Shown here: piece after piece, positions 1 through 11,690 of the stretch
Position numbering within the stretch: the first letter of the stretch is position 1
Layout of the letters: each line of letters opens with the position of its first letter
Origin: Acanthosepion esculentum
Lineage: Eukaryota; Mollusca; Cephalopoda; Sepiida; Sepiidae
Length of the DNA stretch: 64,000 nucleotides
Assembly: GCA_964036315.1 (NCBI GenBank)
Contig: OZ038485.1
Location: forward strand, 75,254,784-75,318,783
Direction: 5' to 3'
Notes under the pieces: model-generated
Database searches by the model: none
What the model was told of the DNA's origin: nothing
What the model saw: only the letters and a program-made list of their open reading frames with translations
Position numbers and translations under genes: made by a program

Positions 1-1867
1 AATAAGTTACTATTTACATGCGTTTGCTTTTTTAGTATAAATATTTAATTCAGTTACTTTTTCCACATATTTATCATTTTTCTTCATAAAAATGAAAATA
101 AGGTAATTTTCTACACTCATGCTTTTTCTACATAAAAATTAAAGATGTGCATTTTCTACATATTTATGCTTTTTACTTCATAATGAGCTATTTTCTGCAC
201 ATATATTCATTTTTCTTCATAAGTATTAAAATAAGTTACTTTTTCAACACATACATGTTTTTTTTCTTTATGAATATTAAAAGAAACATTTTATAAACAT
301 TTACGCTTTTTTCTTCATAAATACTGAAATAAGTTACTTTTCTATATATTTATGCATTTTTCTTAATGAATGTTCAAAAAGGAGATTTTATGACTCATTT
401 ATGCAATTACTTAATAAATATTAAGCTACTTTTTCTATGAATTTATGTTTTCTTCTTAAAAATTAACATTATATTTTTCACACATTTCTTCATAAGTATT
501 AAATAATTTCACACATTTCTTCATAAGTATCAAAATAATTTACTTTTTCTATTAATGCTTTTTTGCCCATGAATGAGAATATATACAAATTTTATGCTTT
601 TTTCTTCATAAATATTAGAATAAGCTAATATTTCTATATATCTGTGTATTTGCTTCGTAAATATTAAAAAATTACATTTTCTATATATTTATGCTTTTTT
701 CAACATAAATATTAAAATACCTTTTCTAGAGAGTTATGCTTTTTTCTTCAAAAATATTAAACTAAGTTACTTTTTCAAAACATTAATACTTTTTTATTCA
801 TAAATATTAAACAAGTTAATTTTCACTCTATTTATGTTTTTTCTTCATAAATTTTAAAAGAAACTACATTTTCTACACATTTATGCTTTTTCTTCATAAA
901 TATGAAAAAAACCTCCATTACTACATATTTCTGCATTTTTCTCCATAAATATTATAAGTTTCTTTTTGAACACATTTATTTTTTCTTCATAAATATTAAA
1001 ATAAGCTACTTTTACTACCCATTTATGTTGAGCAATTCAGAAATATTAAAATAAGTTTCATTTTTGTACATTTATTCTTTTTTCTTCATAAATATTGAAA
1101 TTATCTTGCTTTTCTACACATATCTTCATTTTTATAGACACATGAAAATAATCATTTTCTAAGCATTCGTAGTTTTTTCTTCATAAATAACAAAATAAGC
1201 TACTTTCTTACACATTTATACTTCTTCATAAATATTAAAACAAGTTACTTTTACTGCACATTTATGCATATCTCTTTATAAATAATTGAATAAGTAATTT
1301 TTCAACACATTTATGCATTTTTCTTCATAAATGTTTAAAGATACTTTTTCTACACATTTATTCTTCTTTCTTCATATATATTAAACTAAGTTACTTTTTC
1401 TAAACATTTATACATTCTCTTCATAAATATTAGAATATGCTATTTTTTATACATATTTATGTTTTATTCTTCCTAAGTATTTTGCTTTTTTCTTCATACA
1501 TATTAACGATGTTAATTTTTCTATACATTTCAGCAGTTTTCGTCATAAATTAAGTTACTTTTTATACACATTTATGCTTTTTCTTCATAAATATGAAAAT
1601 ATGCACCTTTTTAAACTCACTTATCATAAGTCATGAACAAATATTAAAATAAGCTTCTCTATCTTTTTTCTTCAAAAACATGAACATAAGGTAGTTTTTT
1701 CATCACATTTCTGCATTTTTCTGGATAAATATTAAAATGAGTTAATTTTTCAACACATTTCCGCTTTTTGTTTATAAATAGTAAATAAGCTCCTTTTTCT
1801 ATACATTTATTCATTTTATGCAGAAACATTAAAATTAGCTTTCTTCTACACATTTATGCATCATTAG

Positions 1868-1921
<54 letters not shown>

Positions 1922-3075
1922 GTAAATATCCTTTTCTACAGTTATGCTTTTTTCTTCATTAATATTAGTGTAATTTGCTTTTTGTACACATTTATACTTC
2001 TTTATTCATAAATAAGAAAATAAGAAAATGTCTACATGCTTATTGTACAATAAATATTAAAATATGCAACATTTTCTACAGATGCTTTTTTTCTTTATAA
2101 ATATTAAAACAATTTACTTTTTCTAAACATTAATGCTTTTTCTTTATAAATATCAAAATATGCATGTTTTAAACACAGTTATGCTTAGTCATATACAAAT
2201 ATTAAAATAAGCTGCTTTTTTACCTATTTATATATTTTTACATAAATATTAAAACAAGCTACTTTTTCTATCTATTTAGGCATTCATACGTATTAAAATA
2301 AATTTCTTTTTCAACACATTTATGCTTTCCTTCTTCATAAATATTAAAATAATTTACTTTTCATACACATTTATGTTTCTTCTTTATAAATAAGATAGTT
2401 TTTAATTTAAATATAAATAAGCCTCTTTTTATACATATTTATTGTTTTTTATTCGTCCTTTTAACACATATTTTTTTCTTTTTTTAATTCTAAATATTAA
2501 AGTGATCTATTTTCTTCACATTTCTTCATTTTTATTCAGGAATATGACAATAATTTTTATTTGACACACGTTTTTTATGTAAATACGATTCTGATTAAAC
2601 ACATTTATGCATAGTTATTCATAAATATTAAAATTAGCCCCTTTTTTACACATTTATGATCTTCTATTTAGGATTATAAAAATCCTTTTTTCTTTTTACA
2701 GATTTATGATTTTTCATTTAGAAATATGAAAATATGCAAATTTTCTATACATTTATCATTTTCTTTTGGAAATATGAAATGAGCTTCTTTATACACACAT
2801 TTATATATTTGAAAAAATATGAAAATAAACTCTTTTTCTACAAATTTATGCGTTTTCATTTAGGAATATGAAAGCCAGCTTCTTTTTTAACACATTTATT
2901 CTTTTTTATTTAGAAATATGTAAAGTGTCACCTTTCTATACATATTTATACATATTTATGCTTTTTATTGAGAAATTTTAAGGCTTCCAGGCATTCATGC
3001 TTTTTCATTTATAAATGGTATATTTTTTCATTTAGATATATGGAAATAAGCTTTTTCATACACTTTTTCCCTTTA
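1..3075. repeat. Degenerate AT-rich satellite, ~50-bp unit
   Basis: The stretch is built from diverged head-to-tail copies of a unit of about 49-50 bp. Each unit has a T-rich block followed by TTCTTCATAAATATTAAAA, then AAGTTACTTTTTC, then TACACATTTATGC. Roughly sixty units fit. Copies differ by many substitutions and small indels, so the array is old. Towards 2500-3075 the units become irregular (TTTAGGAATATGAAAAT variants). No gene is visible; short open frames on the minus strand are by-products of the T/A-rich unit. The array stops where the GC-richer LINE begins near 3080. Confidence 0.9.
1873..1917. repeat. (TA)n microsatellite
   Basis: A pure TA dinucleotide run lies inside the 50-bp satellite and interrupts its period. 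Confidence 0.95.
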
Positions 3076-3079
3076 TTCA

Positions 3080-6000
3080 GCATGTTATGATGGACGCTCG
3101 AGGGGTGCCTCTTGGCTGGTGAGCAAGTCTTTGAAGGCTGCGTGTGCTGCGGGCAGACTTTGCGTGCTGGATGTTACCATAATGGATAAGGCTCTACGTC
3201 TCATTGGGGTTTATGCGCCCAATAAGCATTTTGAGCGGTCTGCTTTGTTTCGGCCGATCGAGCCGTTCTTGGCGTCATCTCGTCGGGTAGTTTTAGCGGG
3301 CGATTGGAATGCCGTCCTTGACCCCGATATAGATCGCATAGGGTCAAATTAGGCTACTAACAACCGGGACGTGAAACTGTTTCGGGACTTTATCGACAAG
3401 TTTGATCTTGTCGATAAATACCGAAATGAACACCCTCGGGTGGTAGTGTGGACTTGGACTAATAGTGGCGGCTCGGGTACTCCGGTGCGTTCTAATTACC
3501 TGGACCGAGTATTAGTCAGGAGAGTCGATGTAGGGCTCTTAGGGTATCCAAGTTTCCATGAAAGTCGATGTAGGGCTCTTAGGGTGTCCAACTTTCCACT
3601 TATTCGTATCATAGGCTTGTCCGGGTCCGGGTAAACTTAGATTAGCCTAAGGTTAAGATGGCTGGTTACTGGAAATTGAACTGCTCATTATTTGGGCAGC
3701 AAGATTTCCGGGACCAGCTGCTACTAATAATACAGAGGGAACTGACGGGGCTGTGGTGGAAAATGTCTGATAGGATAAACTTAGAATGTTTGCTGCTGAT
3801 TATAGTCGTCGGCTCAATCTAGATAGATTAGCGGCGCAAACGGCTTGTGAGCAAAAGGTTGATCGGGCGATTAAATCCCGTGATAGTGGGGACGTAGTCT
3901 TAGCTTTTCACCGGGCAGCCCGGTCAGAGCACTGCTCAGTTCGACGCCTATTTAGCTGACTTCCCCTGCCTTGAGGCAGCTGAAGCGGCTAGGTGCGAGG
4001 ATCCCATCACAGAGTCGGAAATCTGGGATGCGCTAAAACAGGTTGGCCTGGACAAATCTCCGGGATTAGTTGGTCTTCCGTACGAAGTGTACTTGAGGCA
4101 AGCGCCCGTTTTTGTTTCCTTGCTGGCACTGATTTTCGGCAACTGGATGAGGCAGGGGTTTATACTCCAACGCTTCACCAGGGGCGTAATCAAGTTGTTA
4201 CGTAAGGATGAAAACGGTGGGGATGGGTTAGGTAACTTTCGCCCTTTAACTATGTTAAACAGAGTTAAAGATTTTGGCTAAGGACTTAGCGAACCGCTTG
4301 CTGTCCTCTATAGTCCGAACAAACTTGTGCTGTGAAGGGCAGGACTATTCAGGACAACCTTCATATGGTACGCTTGATCATCGAGCAAGTCGACAGTGAA
4401 GCCGCGCTGATCAATTTAGATCAGTCCAAGGCCTTTGATAGCGGTTGACCATCGGTTTTGGAGGCTGTCCTTTCGGCGGCTGGTTTCGGGCCGTAATTTC
4501 GCACCTGGATCCATCTTCTGTATGCGATCCCCTGTGCGCTGGTGGAAGTGAATGGAGTACGATCGGAGCTTTTCGTATTGTCTCGCTCCATTCGTCAAGC
4601 CTTTGCTGTACGTTCTTGCGTTGGAACCTTTCCTTCGCAAGTTAAAGACGAATCCGGTCCTACGCGGAATTTCCTTACCTGGCGCTGCCAACCCGCCCAG
4701 GTATTCCGCCTATGCTGATGACATTTCGGTTCTTGTGTCGAGCAGGGCCGAGATTAACGAAGTCAGCAAAGAAATCAGTGATTATGAGATGGTGACAGGG
4801 GCCAAGATCAACCGCGATAAGTCTGTTGGCTTGCGGTTGGGTGCGTGGAAGGGAGTTTCTCTTCCCGGATATTTCCTCTGGACGGATGGGCGGGTCAGAA
4901 TTCTTGGCGTCTGGTTCGGTCCTGATCTCCAGTTGGATATGAATTGGTCGGAGGTGCAAAGGAAGGCCGAGATAGCAATTAATGTGTGGTCTCGGAGGAA
5001 TCTTTCCTTAAAGGGGAGGGCGGAAGTATGTTTCACACACCTACCCGATTCTCCTTTACCGACTCTCTGTGCTTCCACTTCCGTCTGACACTTTACTGGC
5101 GTGAGTGAAGCTCTTGTTCTCCTCCTTGTGGGGAGGCAAGGCCGCCAGAGTCTCTCGGGAGATCTGTTGCCTTCATCCATCTGAAGGGGGTCTAGGTATA
5201 CCTAGCATTGAGATTCGTCAATATATGCTTCGCATCGGGTTCCTGGATCGAATGTGTCGCGAACTGGATGAGGTGGGCGCCTTCTGGAAAGAATACGCCC
5301 GTAAGAACTTCCCATCCTTGAGAAGTGTGCACTCGTCCGAACAGGAGGCTCACCGTTTACTCAAAGCCGAGTGCTCCTTCTACCGTGAATGTCGTCGTGC
5401 TCTGAAACGACTCTTATGGGCATTGGATGGCTTCTCCATCGCCCAGGCGTTGTCTCGTTAGGCATTATATCGGGTGTTAGTTAGAGTGATGATTTGATTG
5501 ACGAGATCGGTCTTACGAAGCAGGAGGCTCGCTTGATATGGCCTTGGACGCCCGGGTTGAATTGTTGCAATAACAATGAGGCATCACTCACCTGGCTGGT
5601 GATGCGTGGGGACCTCTGGCTCGCCAAAAGACTTTGCACAGCGGGCTTGGAGAAATATCCAAACTGCCGACGCTGTATTGGGGAGGTCGAGATCATTGGT
5701 CACGCCTTTTTTCATTGCAGAGTGGTAGCACTGTTGTACATGTTGAATGCCTCATGGTTCGCATGCTGTCTGGAAAGTTCTTTGTCCTTGAGGCCGTTTC
5801 TGTTTGTAGCAATGTGACTCCGCCGTTGACGAGGGCAGAACACTATGTGTTCTTATGCTTGCTAGGTGTTATGAGAGTCGTGATTTGGACGACACGTCAG
5901 AAGGGATTCTATGAATGCGAGAATTTGTCTCTTCCCAACTGACCTTATACTTTAAGCATCAGCTTAAGGTTAAAATTAGGACGGAAAGGCAGCGACTCTC

Positions 6001-6612
6001 TTCATCAGAATTCGACAAAAGGTGGGTGAATCTTGTGCGTTTGTGTTGTGTGAAAAGGGCTGACTTGGAGTGGCACTTTGATGCCGGTTAGGCATCAGGA
6101 TATTGCTTTAACAGGGTTGAACACAGGCAACCCACCCTAAAATTAGGTTAGCCTAGGTCTAGTTTTTAGAGTCCTTAGATTCCTTTTTTCTTTAAACTTA
6201 GCTAGGGTATGAATGCTCATTGGCCCCTTTTATTTCTGTCCCTATTTTTTATTCTTTAAGTTTAATTCCCCATCCCCTCCCTCGTTAAGTGATCAGTGAC
6301 GTCATTTCTCTGGTGGATGCGGGGCGTTTTTCGTTTCGGGTGTGATTTTTCGTATCTGTTGTTGTGTCTGATTGAGTGCATGTCTGTGTGAGTGCTTGGG
6401 ACGAATGAATGTTTTTAATTTATTCTAGTCTCGCATTAATTTCGTCCAGTTAACTGATGTTTCTGTCACATTTAGTGATAGTGGGATTTTTTATTACTAA
6501 CATGATTTTGTTTAGTTTCTTGTAAATAGTTATTTGTTTCATACTGTAAATACTGATTGGGGTTAATTTTTAAAATTTTAAATTGTTTTATTCCCCTCTC
6601 CCCACAGACCAC
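3080..6612 (+). mobile_element. Tx1-like non-LTR retrotransposon, copy 1 (broken)
   Basis: This is a decayed LINE related to animal Tx1/L1-type elements. The pieces run in order on the plus strand. An endonuclease part (3119-3640) includes GVYAPNKHFERS, the metal-site region LAGDWNAVLD and a conserved WTWTN block. Reverse transcriptase pieces follow (about 4000-5090), with the catalytic YADDIS at 4711-4728 and a downstream INRDKS block. A C-terminal region (5105-5820) ends in a CCHC-type motif, CRRC-x8-H-x4-C, around 5667-5722. A 3' untranslated region runs to about 6610. Stops and frameshifts break every domain, so no functional protein is expected. GC content is well above the flanks. Family assignment rests on protein motifs; the start of the 5' end is uncertain. 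Confidence 0.85.
3524..3603 (+). repeat. 40-bp tandem duplication inside the LINE endonuclease
   Basis: The segment starting GTCGATGTAGGGCTCTTAGG at 3524 is repeated from 3564 with a few mismatches. Because 40 is not a multiple of three, the duplication itself shifts the reading frame at the end of the endonuclease domain. Confidence 0.85.
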
Positions 6613-6621
6613 AAATTGTAC

Positions 6622-8010
6622 ATATTGAGATTCGTCAATATATGCTTCGCATCAACTTTCTAGACCGAATGTGTCACGGATCGGATGACGTCGTGGAAGG
6701 AAGACGTCCGTAAACATTTCTCATCCCTGAGAAGTGTGCACTCGTGCCGGGAGGAGGCCGGCCGTACACTCCGAGTCGAATGCTCCTTCTACCGCGAATG
6801 TCGTCGTGCTCTGAAACACCTCTTACGGGCGTCGGATGGCCTCTCCAACGTCCAGGAGTTGTCTCGTAGGGCATTTTATCAAGTGTTAGTCGGGGGGGGG
6901 GACGTTCAGTGATCTGATTGACGAGCTCGGTCTTACGAAGCAGGAGGCTCGCTCGAAATGGCCTTGAGCGCCTAGGTTGAAATGCCTCAATAATGATGAG
7001 GCATCACTCACCTGGCTGGTGATTCATGGAGCGCTCTGGGTCGCCAAGAGACTTTGTTCAGCAGGCTTGGAGAAATATCCAAACTGCCGGCGCTGTACTG
7101 AAGAAGTCGAGACTATTGGTCACACCTTCTTTCATTGTAGGGCGGTAGTGCCGTTGTGCAAGTTTGTTGAAGGCCTCATGGTTCGCATGCTGCAGGGAAA
7201 GTTCTTTGTCCTTGAGGCCAGTTCTGTTTGTAGCAATGTGGTGCCGCAGATGACGGAGGATGAACATTAGGTGTTCTGTTGCTTACTAGGTGTTATGCGA
7301 GTCGTGATTTGGACGACGCGTCAGAAGGAATTCTTTGAGAGCGAGAAGTTCACTTCTTCCCAACTGATCTTGTTCTTTAAGCATCAGCTTAAAGTCAAAA
7401 TTAGGACGGAAAGGCGGCGGCTCGCCTCATCAGAATTTGGCAAAAGGTGGGTGAATCTTGCGCTTATGTGTCGAGTAAAAGGAGCTGACCTGGAGTGGTA
7501 TTTTGATGCCGGTTAGGCTTCCGGATATTGTTTTCCTGGGTTGAATTTGGGCAACCCTTCCCTGGATTTAGACTAGAAGTAGGTTTTTGATTCTTTAGTT
7601 TTTTCTTTTCTTTTCCAGTAAACTTAGCTAGGGTGTGTTTGCTCATTGGTCCCTTTTATTTCTGTCCCTTTTTTTCTTTAGTTTAACTCCCCATCCCCTC
7701 CCTCGTTAGGTGGTCAGTAATTACAGTTCTCTGGTGGATGCGGGGCGCGTTTCGTTTCGCGTGCGTCTTTTTCGTATTTGTTGTTGTGTCTGAATGAGTG
7801 CATGTCTGTGTGAGTGCTTGGGATGGATGAAAGTTTTTTCTATTTTCTTAAAATCCCGCATCGATTTCGTCTAGTTAACGATTGGGTCAGTGGTTGTGGC
7901 TAGCTAAGTTATTATTTAAGACAGATGATGACCGTCTCTTTTTCCCCCATCTCCTTTTTCGGCCTTGTGCTACATTTACTGCATTGTACAGTAATAAATT
8001 TTCACTGCCA
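6622..8010 (+). mobile_element. Tx1-like LINE copy 2, 5'-truncated
   Basis: From about 6625 the sequence repeats the C-terminal part of copy 1 (5205 onward) in the same orientation. It carries the same ORF tail (6685-7510), the same CRRC...H...C motif near 7090-7140 and a closely related 3' untranslated region (for example GGTGGATGCGGGGCG at 6312 and 7733). It starts abruptly within the ORF, as expected of a 5'-truncated LINE insertion directly behind copy 1. Identity to copy 1 is high but several stops are independent. The 3' end is not sharply defined; AATAAA-like sequence lies near 7990. Confidence 0.85.
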
Positions 8011-8029
8011 ACCTCTGATATCGAAGACT

Positions 8030-8420
8030 GAAGAATTACGGAACAGCTGCTGCTAGTGGTACTGGCGATATAGTCAGATTCAGTAGAGTGTCTGACTCGT
8101 GAGTGTTAATCTTTAACGTTGTTTCATTGAACAGATTACGTACTGTGCTGGATTCTATATTCATAGACTATGGTAAACATGATTAACATGTGGTTTATTC
8201 AGCATAAGAAGACCGATTGGCAACAGGTGTTTCCTTGCTGGTGAAGCGTTCCCTGGCTGCGAGTGTGGATCGTGTGCATATCGGCGATAGAGGGCAGTTG
8301 GTCGTTGCTGTGAAAAGTGGCCCGTTTCGGGTCGTTGCGGTTAATCGTTATCTTCCTTTCCTATCCGCATAAACTGCCTCTTAATGTAACCCTCTACTTC
8401 GAGTAACCCCCAGACCTTGT
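8030..8420 (+). mobile_element. Fragment of a third Tx1-like LINE endonuclease
   Basis: About 8218-8350 encodes a broken stretch reading VKRSLAASVD and, after a gap, SGPFRVVAV. This matches the N-terminal endonuclease style of copy 1 (SKSLKAACAAG ... LRLIGVYAPN) but is clearly a different subfamily. It lacks the rest of the element. The preceding 8030-8200 is unassigned and may be its 5' untranslated region. Confidence 0.5.
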
Positions 8421-8445
8421 ACAGGGTGAACCTAACTAAAAAATC

Positions 8446-10420
8446 TATAAAACATGTGATGAAAAAAGGCTCCAAACTTCATAAAAACAAGGTTGTATCG
8501 TTAAAATGTTTGTGTTTATTAAGAGGAAAGACCAAAGTATTTTTTTATTATTTTATTAAATTTTTCATCTTTTCTAGCACATTCAAAATTTTGGTTAGAA
8601 ATCTTGTTTTTCTTGCGTCAGCGGGAGTCCAAAGATTATTATAGGAAATTTTCGCTTCTTTTTTGCCGTAAAAACACACATTGATTTGGAAATTCTTGCA
8701 AAAATCAAATAATTGTCGGATTCTAATAAAATTTTCATGAATTCTTCACAAATGAATGAAATTATTTTTGAAATTTTGGGGGGTTTTTTTTAGAAAATCT
8801 TGGTAAAAATATATGATTTTTTTACATCTTTTACCCCCTCACTTAACTTAATTTTATGAAATTTCGAGAAATTAAAATTTCACCCCCTTCATATTTATAT
8901 CAGTTAAAAGCAAAAATCATCATTTATCGAAAATCTGCACTGAATTGTAAAACAGAACATATATAATAAAACTAAGATATTATTAGAAAAGCTTTTAATT
9001 GCTTTTATAAATAATATATATTAAGTATTAACTATTGTCTTAAGAAAAAAATGTTTGATGAATAATAAATTTTTAGAAGAATTATTTTGATTTGTTTAAA
9101 TTTTAATTAGAATAATTTATTAAGTTTTAAATCCTTTACAATTCTGTATTAATTACACCTTTTATTATTATTAAGTAAAAACTATATTTACTAATCATTA
9201 ATGGAAAAGCTTAGTACAAATCATCAAACACCAATATTTTTTAAAGAATTTTGAATTTATTTTGTATGTGTACAAACGATTTTTGTCGATAAGGTTTGTT
9301 TATACACAATATCAGAAAACAAGAGCAATAACTATAGTAAATTTAAAGCCAAAATATCTAAAATTCAATAAAATTTTATATTACAGAGAATATTTTCCTA
9401 AATTTTTAAGATTATCGGGGATTTTAAAATTATATATAAAAAGCGTTCAAGTTATATTCAATTATTCTTACGGATAAAAAAACTCGTAAAACAATATCAG
9501 ATGAAAATCAATCTATCATCAAGCTAACAACACATCAACAAATTAAATAAACTACTATCGAAGTGTTACAAAATGCATTATTGTGATATCTTAAACTATT
9601 GAAATTATTACGAGTCTTTCGGAGTAACCCCACTCTGAAACCCCTTGGCATTGTTACAACGATCCCTGTGACTGGATGAAAAGAAACCAGTCAGAAGTCC
9701 CCTTACTGAAGCTGCTTTGTCCCGATCTGTGCACCATGTTTGAATATTTCTTCCTCTTTCACACGTAATTTTCAACGTACAAAAACCGTTGTCGGAAAAA
9801 ACTTCACCAACAGATCTGTGGAAACAGGAGTTGTAGCGCTTATCCCACGTGAGGAAATATCTTCCCAATCCTCATCCTACCACCACAGCAACAAGAAGAA
9901 ATCACAAAATCTCAAAAAACTGTTAACACGACCTATCTTTTCTGTAACCAAATAAGTCTGTAAAATACCATTTTTTGCAACCCCATTATTGTAAGCCTTC
10001 TTCATTTCTCCTTTCTTCTCATTCTTCTGTTATACTCATAAAAGGTTTGGATCTTAAAGGTTTGGTTTCGCTCTTTTTTCTCACGCCGTGTCACGTCACT
10101 GAATTGTGAATTATCCTTTTTTTACAGCGGTAATTACTTATCTTTTCGAACAAGCTTAAAATTCGTCAAAAATGTTTCAGAAAAGTGTATTTTATTTTTA
10201 GAATATTTTTTAAAGAAAATTGCATTGCAATAAATGCGGGCTAAAAATGGTGCTAATATCAGTCAGTTTAAATTAGTTTTGAAACAGAGCAAAGTGTTTT
10301 GCTCATTGGAAATATTAAATTTAATCTATTAACTTGAAATTAAAACTAAAATAACAGCTTCACAAAAGATTTTTCATTCTTAAAAGTTATTTTTAACCTT
10401 AGGTATTGCGAATCTGTCGT
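8446..10420 (+). mobile_element. Unnamed AT-rich dispersed element, copy A (interrupted)
   Basis: The left end (GATGAAAAAAGGCTCCAAAC at 8457) and blocks such as TTAAGAGGAAAGACCAAAG and AATAATATATATTAAG recur in copies B, C and D of this window. No coding frame of note is present, so this is probably a non-autonomous element. The right part resumes at 10130-10420, with a block ending ACCTTAGGTAT that matches the end of copy B. The middle (9480-10130) is not shared and includes the separate repeat at 9600-9960, which I read as an insertion or replacement. Confidence 0.6.
9600..9960 (-). repeat. Dispersed repeat, partner inverted at 31603-31690
   Basis: The first ~85 bases (9602-9676, including CCTTGGCATTGTTACAACGA) are the reverse complement of 31605-31680 with moderate divergence. 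A minus-strand open frame of 86 codons covers it, but nothing in it resembles a known domain and the partner copy does not preserve it. It is probably an end of an unidentified mobile element. Confidence 0.55.
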
Positions 10421-10649
10421 AGCTTATGTACATTGTAGATAAACTACGAGAAGCTTCCAGATTCTGTGAGTTAAAAAAATGTTGCGCTCATAGCTTGTTA
10501 GGTTGCAGAGGTAAGTCGAAGTATTTTAACAAGAAGTATGTAGAAAAGGAGAATGAAACAAGAGATGTACAACGTAACAGGTTTATACATCAACTGAACA
10601 TACAACAGAAAAATACAGGAAGTATAAAATTAACCCTTTTTAGAGAGTT

Positions 10650-11475
10650 CCTTAGGGAGATATCCACAGTTTACTAACTCCTCCCTTTAAACTTTGGATA
10701 ATAGTCATTTTGGTACCAATAATTGTAACTTGATATTCGACAAATGAGAATACTGCAGACATATCGGTACTGTCGGTACATATTTTAAGTTTATTGTATC
10801 ATCGTCAATTTTGGTTCTTATTAAGTGATATTTTATGTCAACAGGTTTAGTCAGTAAATCCTATGGGTTGTAAGTTACCTTGCATTTTTCTTAAATACAA
10901 CACGTGCACTATGGTTCTTTTTAAGTACCTTAACACATGTTTCACTGCATTCCAGTATTCAAAGGTAGGATTTTAATTGTGCTGTGCTAATTCGTTGACA
11001 ACTCAAGTAATATCTGATCGTGTGCATGTTGTCAAATAAATCAAACTTCCTATTGCTTCTCTATGCTTTCTTGTATCAAAAGGTTGAGCGTCCTTAAACA
11101 AATTTAATTTCTGTTCACTAGGTGTTATTCTGGGTTTGCAATTAGTCATCTCGAACTTTGCTAATATTTTCTCAGTATATGAACATTGATTCATCCTGGC
11201 TTCAACTGGTTTTACTATAAAGTCTATTCCAAGAAATCGTAATATTTCTCCTAAATCTTTCATTTTAATTTTTTATGAAAGTTTGGTTTTTACATTATTC
11301 ATCATTCTTGGTCATTTGAGGCTATTAGAACGTCGTCAATCCATACTAAAATTATTACTATTTCTTGCTTATCTTTATTTTTGTAAACATCCAAGGATCG
11401 ATGATGAATTTTTTTGAACCAGTTCTTTCCACTGTGTTTTTGTCCATACAGCGATTTATTTAGTCCACTTTTTTG
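10650..11475 (-). mobile_element. Ty1/copia reverse transcriptase-RNase H fragment (broken)
   Basis: Read on the minus strand, 11475 to 11280 encodes the copia block ending LYGQKHSGKNWF, then VWIDDVLIAS with the catalytic DD pair. 11263-11003 continues as an open frame with LGEILRFLGIDF and IGSLIYLTTCTRSD. Past a stop there is a piece with LRYLKRT and GFTD, then a jump to the end of RNase H (DIKYHLIRTKI near 10820). Internal deletion plus several stops make it a pseudogene. It is not a copy of the element at 53-58 kb: the proteins differ throughout. Confidence 0.8.
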
Positions 11476-11690
11476 TCTGCCAACTGGACGCTAGTTGGAA
11501 ACTTTCCTTCCTTTACACAGCTCTTTTTTCCGGCTTTCTCACATTACTTCCGGCGTTTTCTGAAGGACGTGGTCAACTCTATACACCCTTTTCTTTCGAC
11601 GTTTCTGACCTGTACATTTCAACTCACCTGGTTGACCGGCGTATTCAACTCTATACATCCTTTTACTTCAGGCGTTAATCGATGGTATGT
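11475..11690. repeat. Repeat shared with 52560-52640
   Basis: The phrase GTCTGCCAACTGGACGC at 11473 recurs at 52577 in the same orientation, followed in both by AGTTGG and a C/T-rich stretch. It separates the copia fragment from the gypsy remnant. The identity of this repeat is unknown; an LTR or SINE part is possible. Confidence 0.5.
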
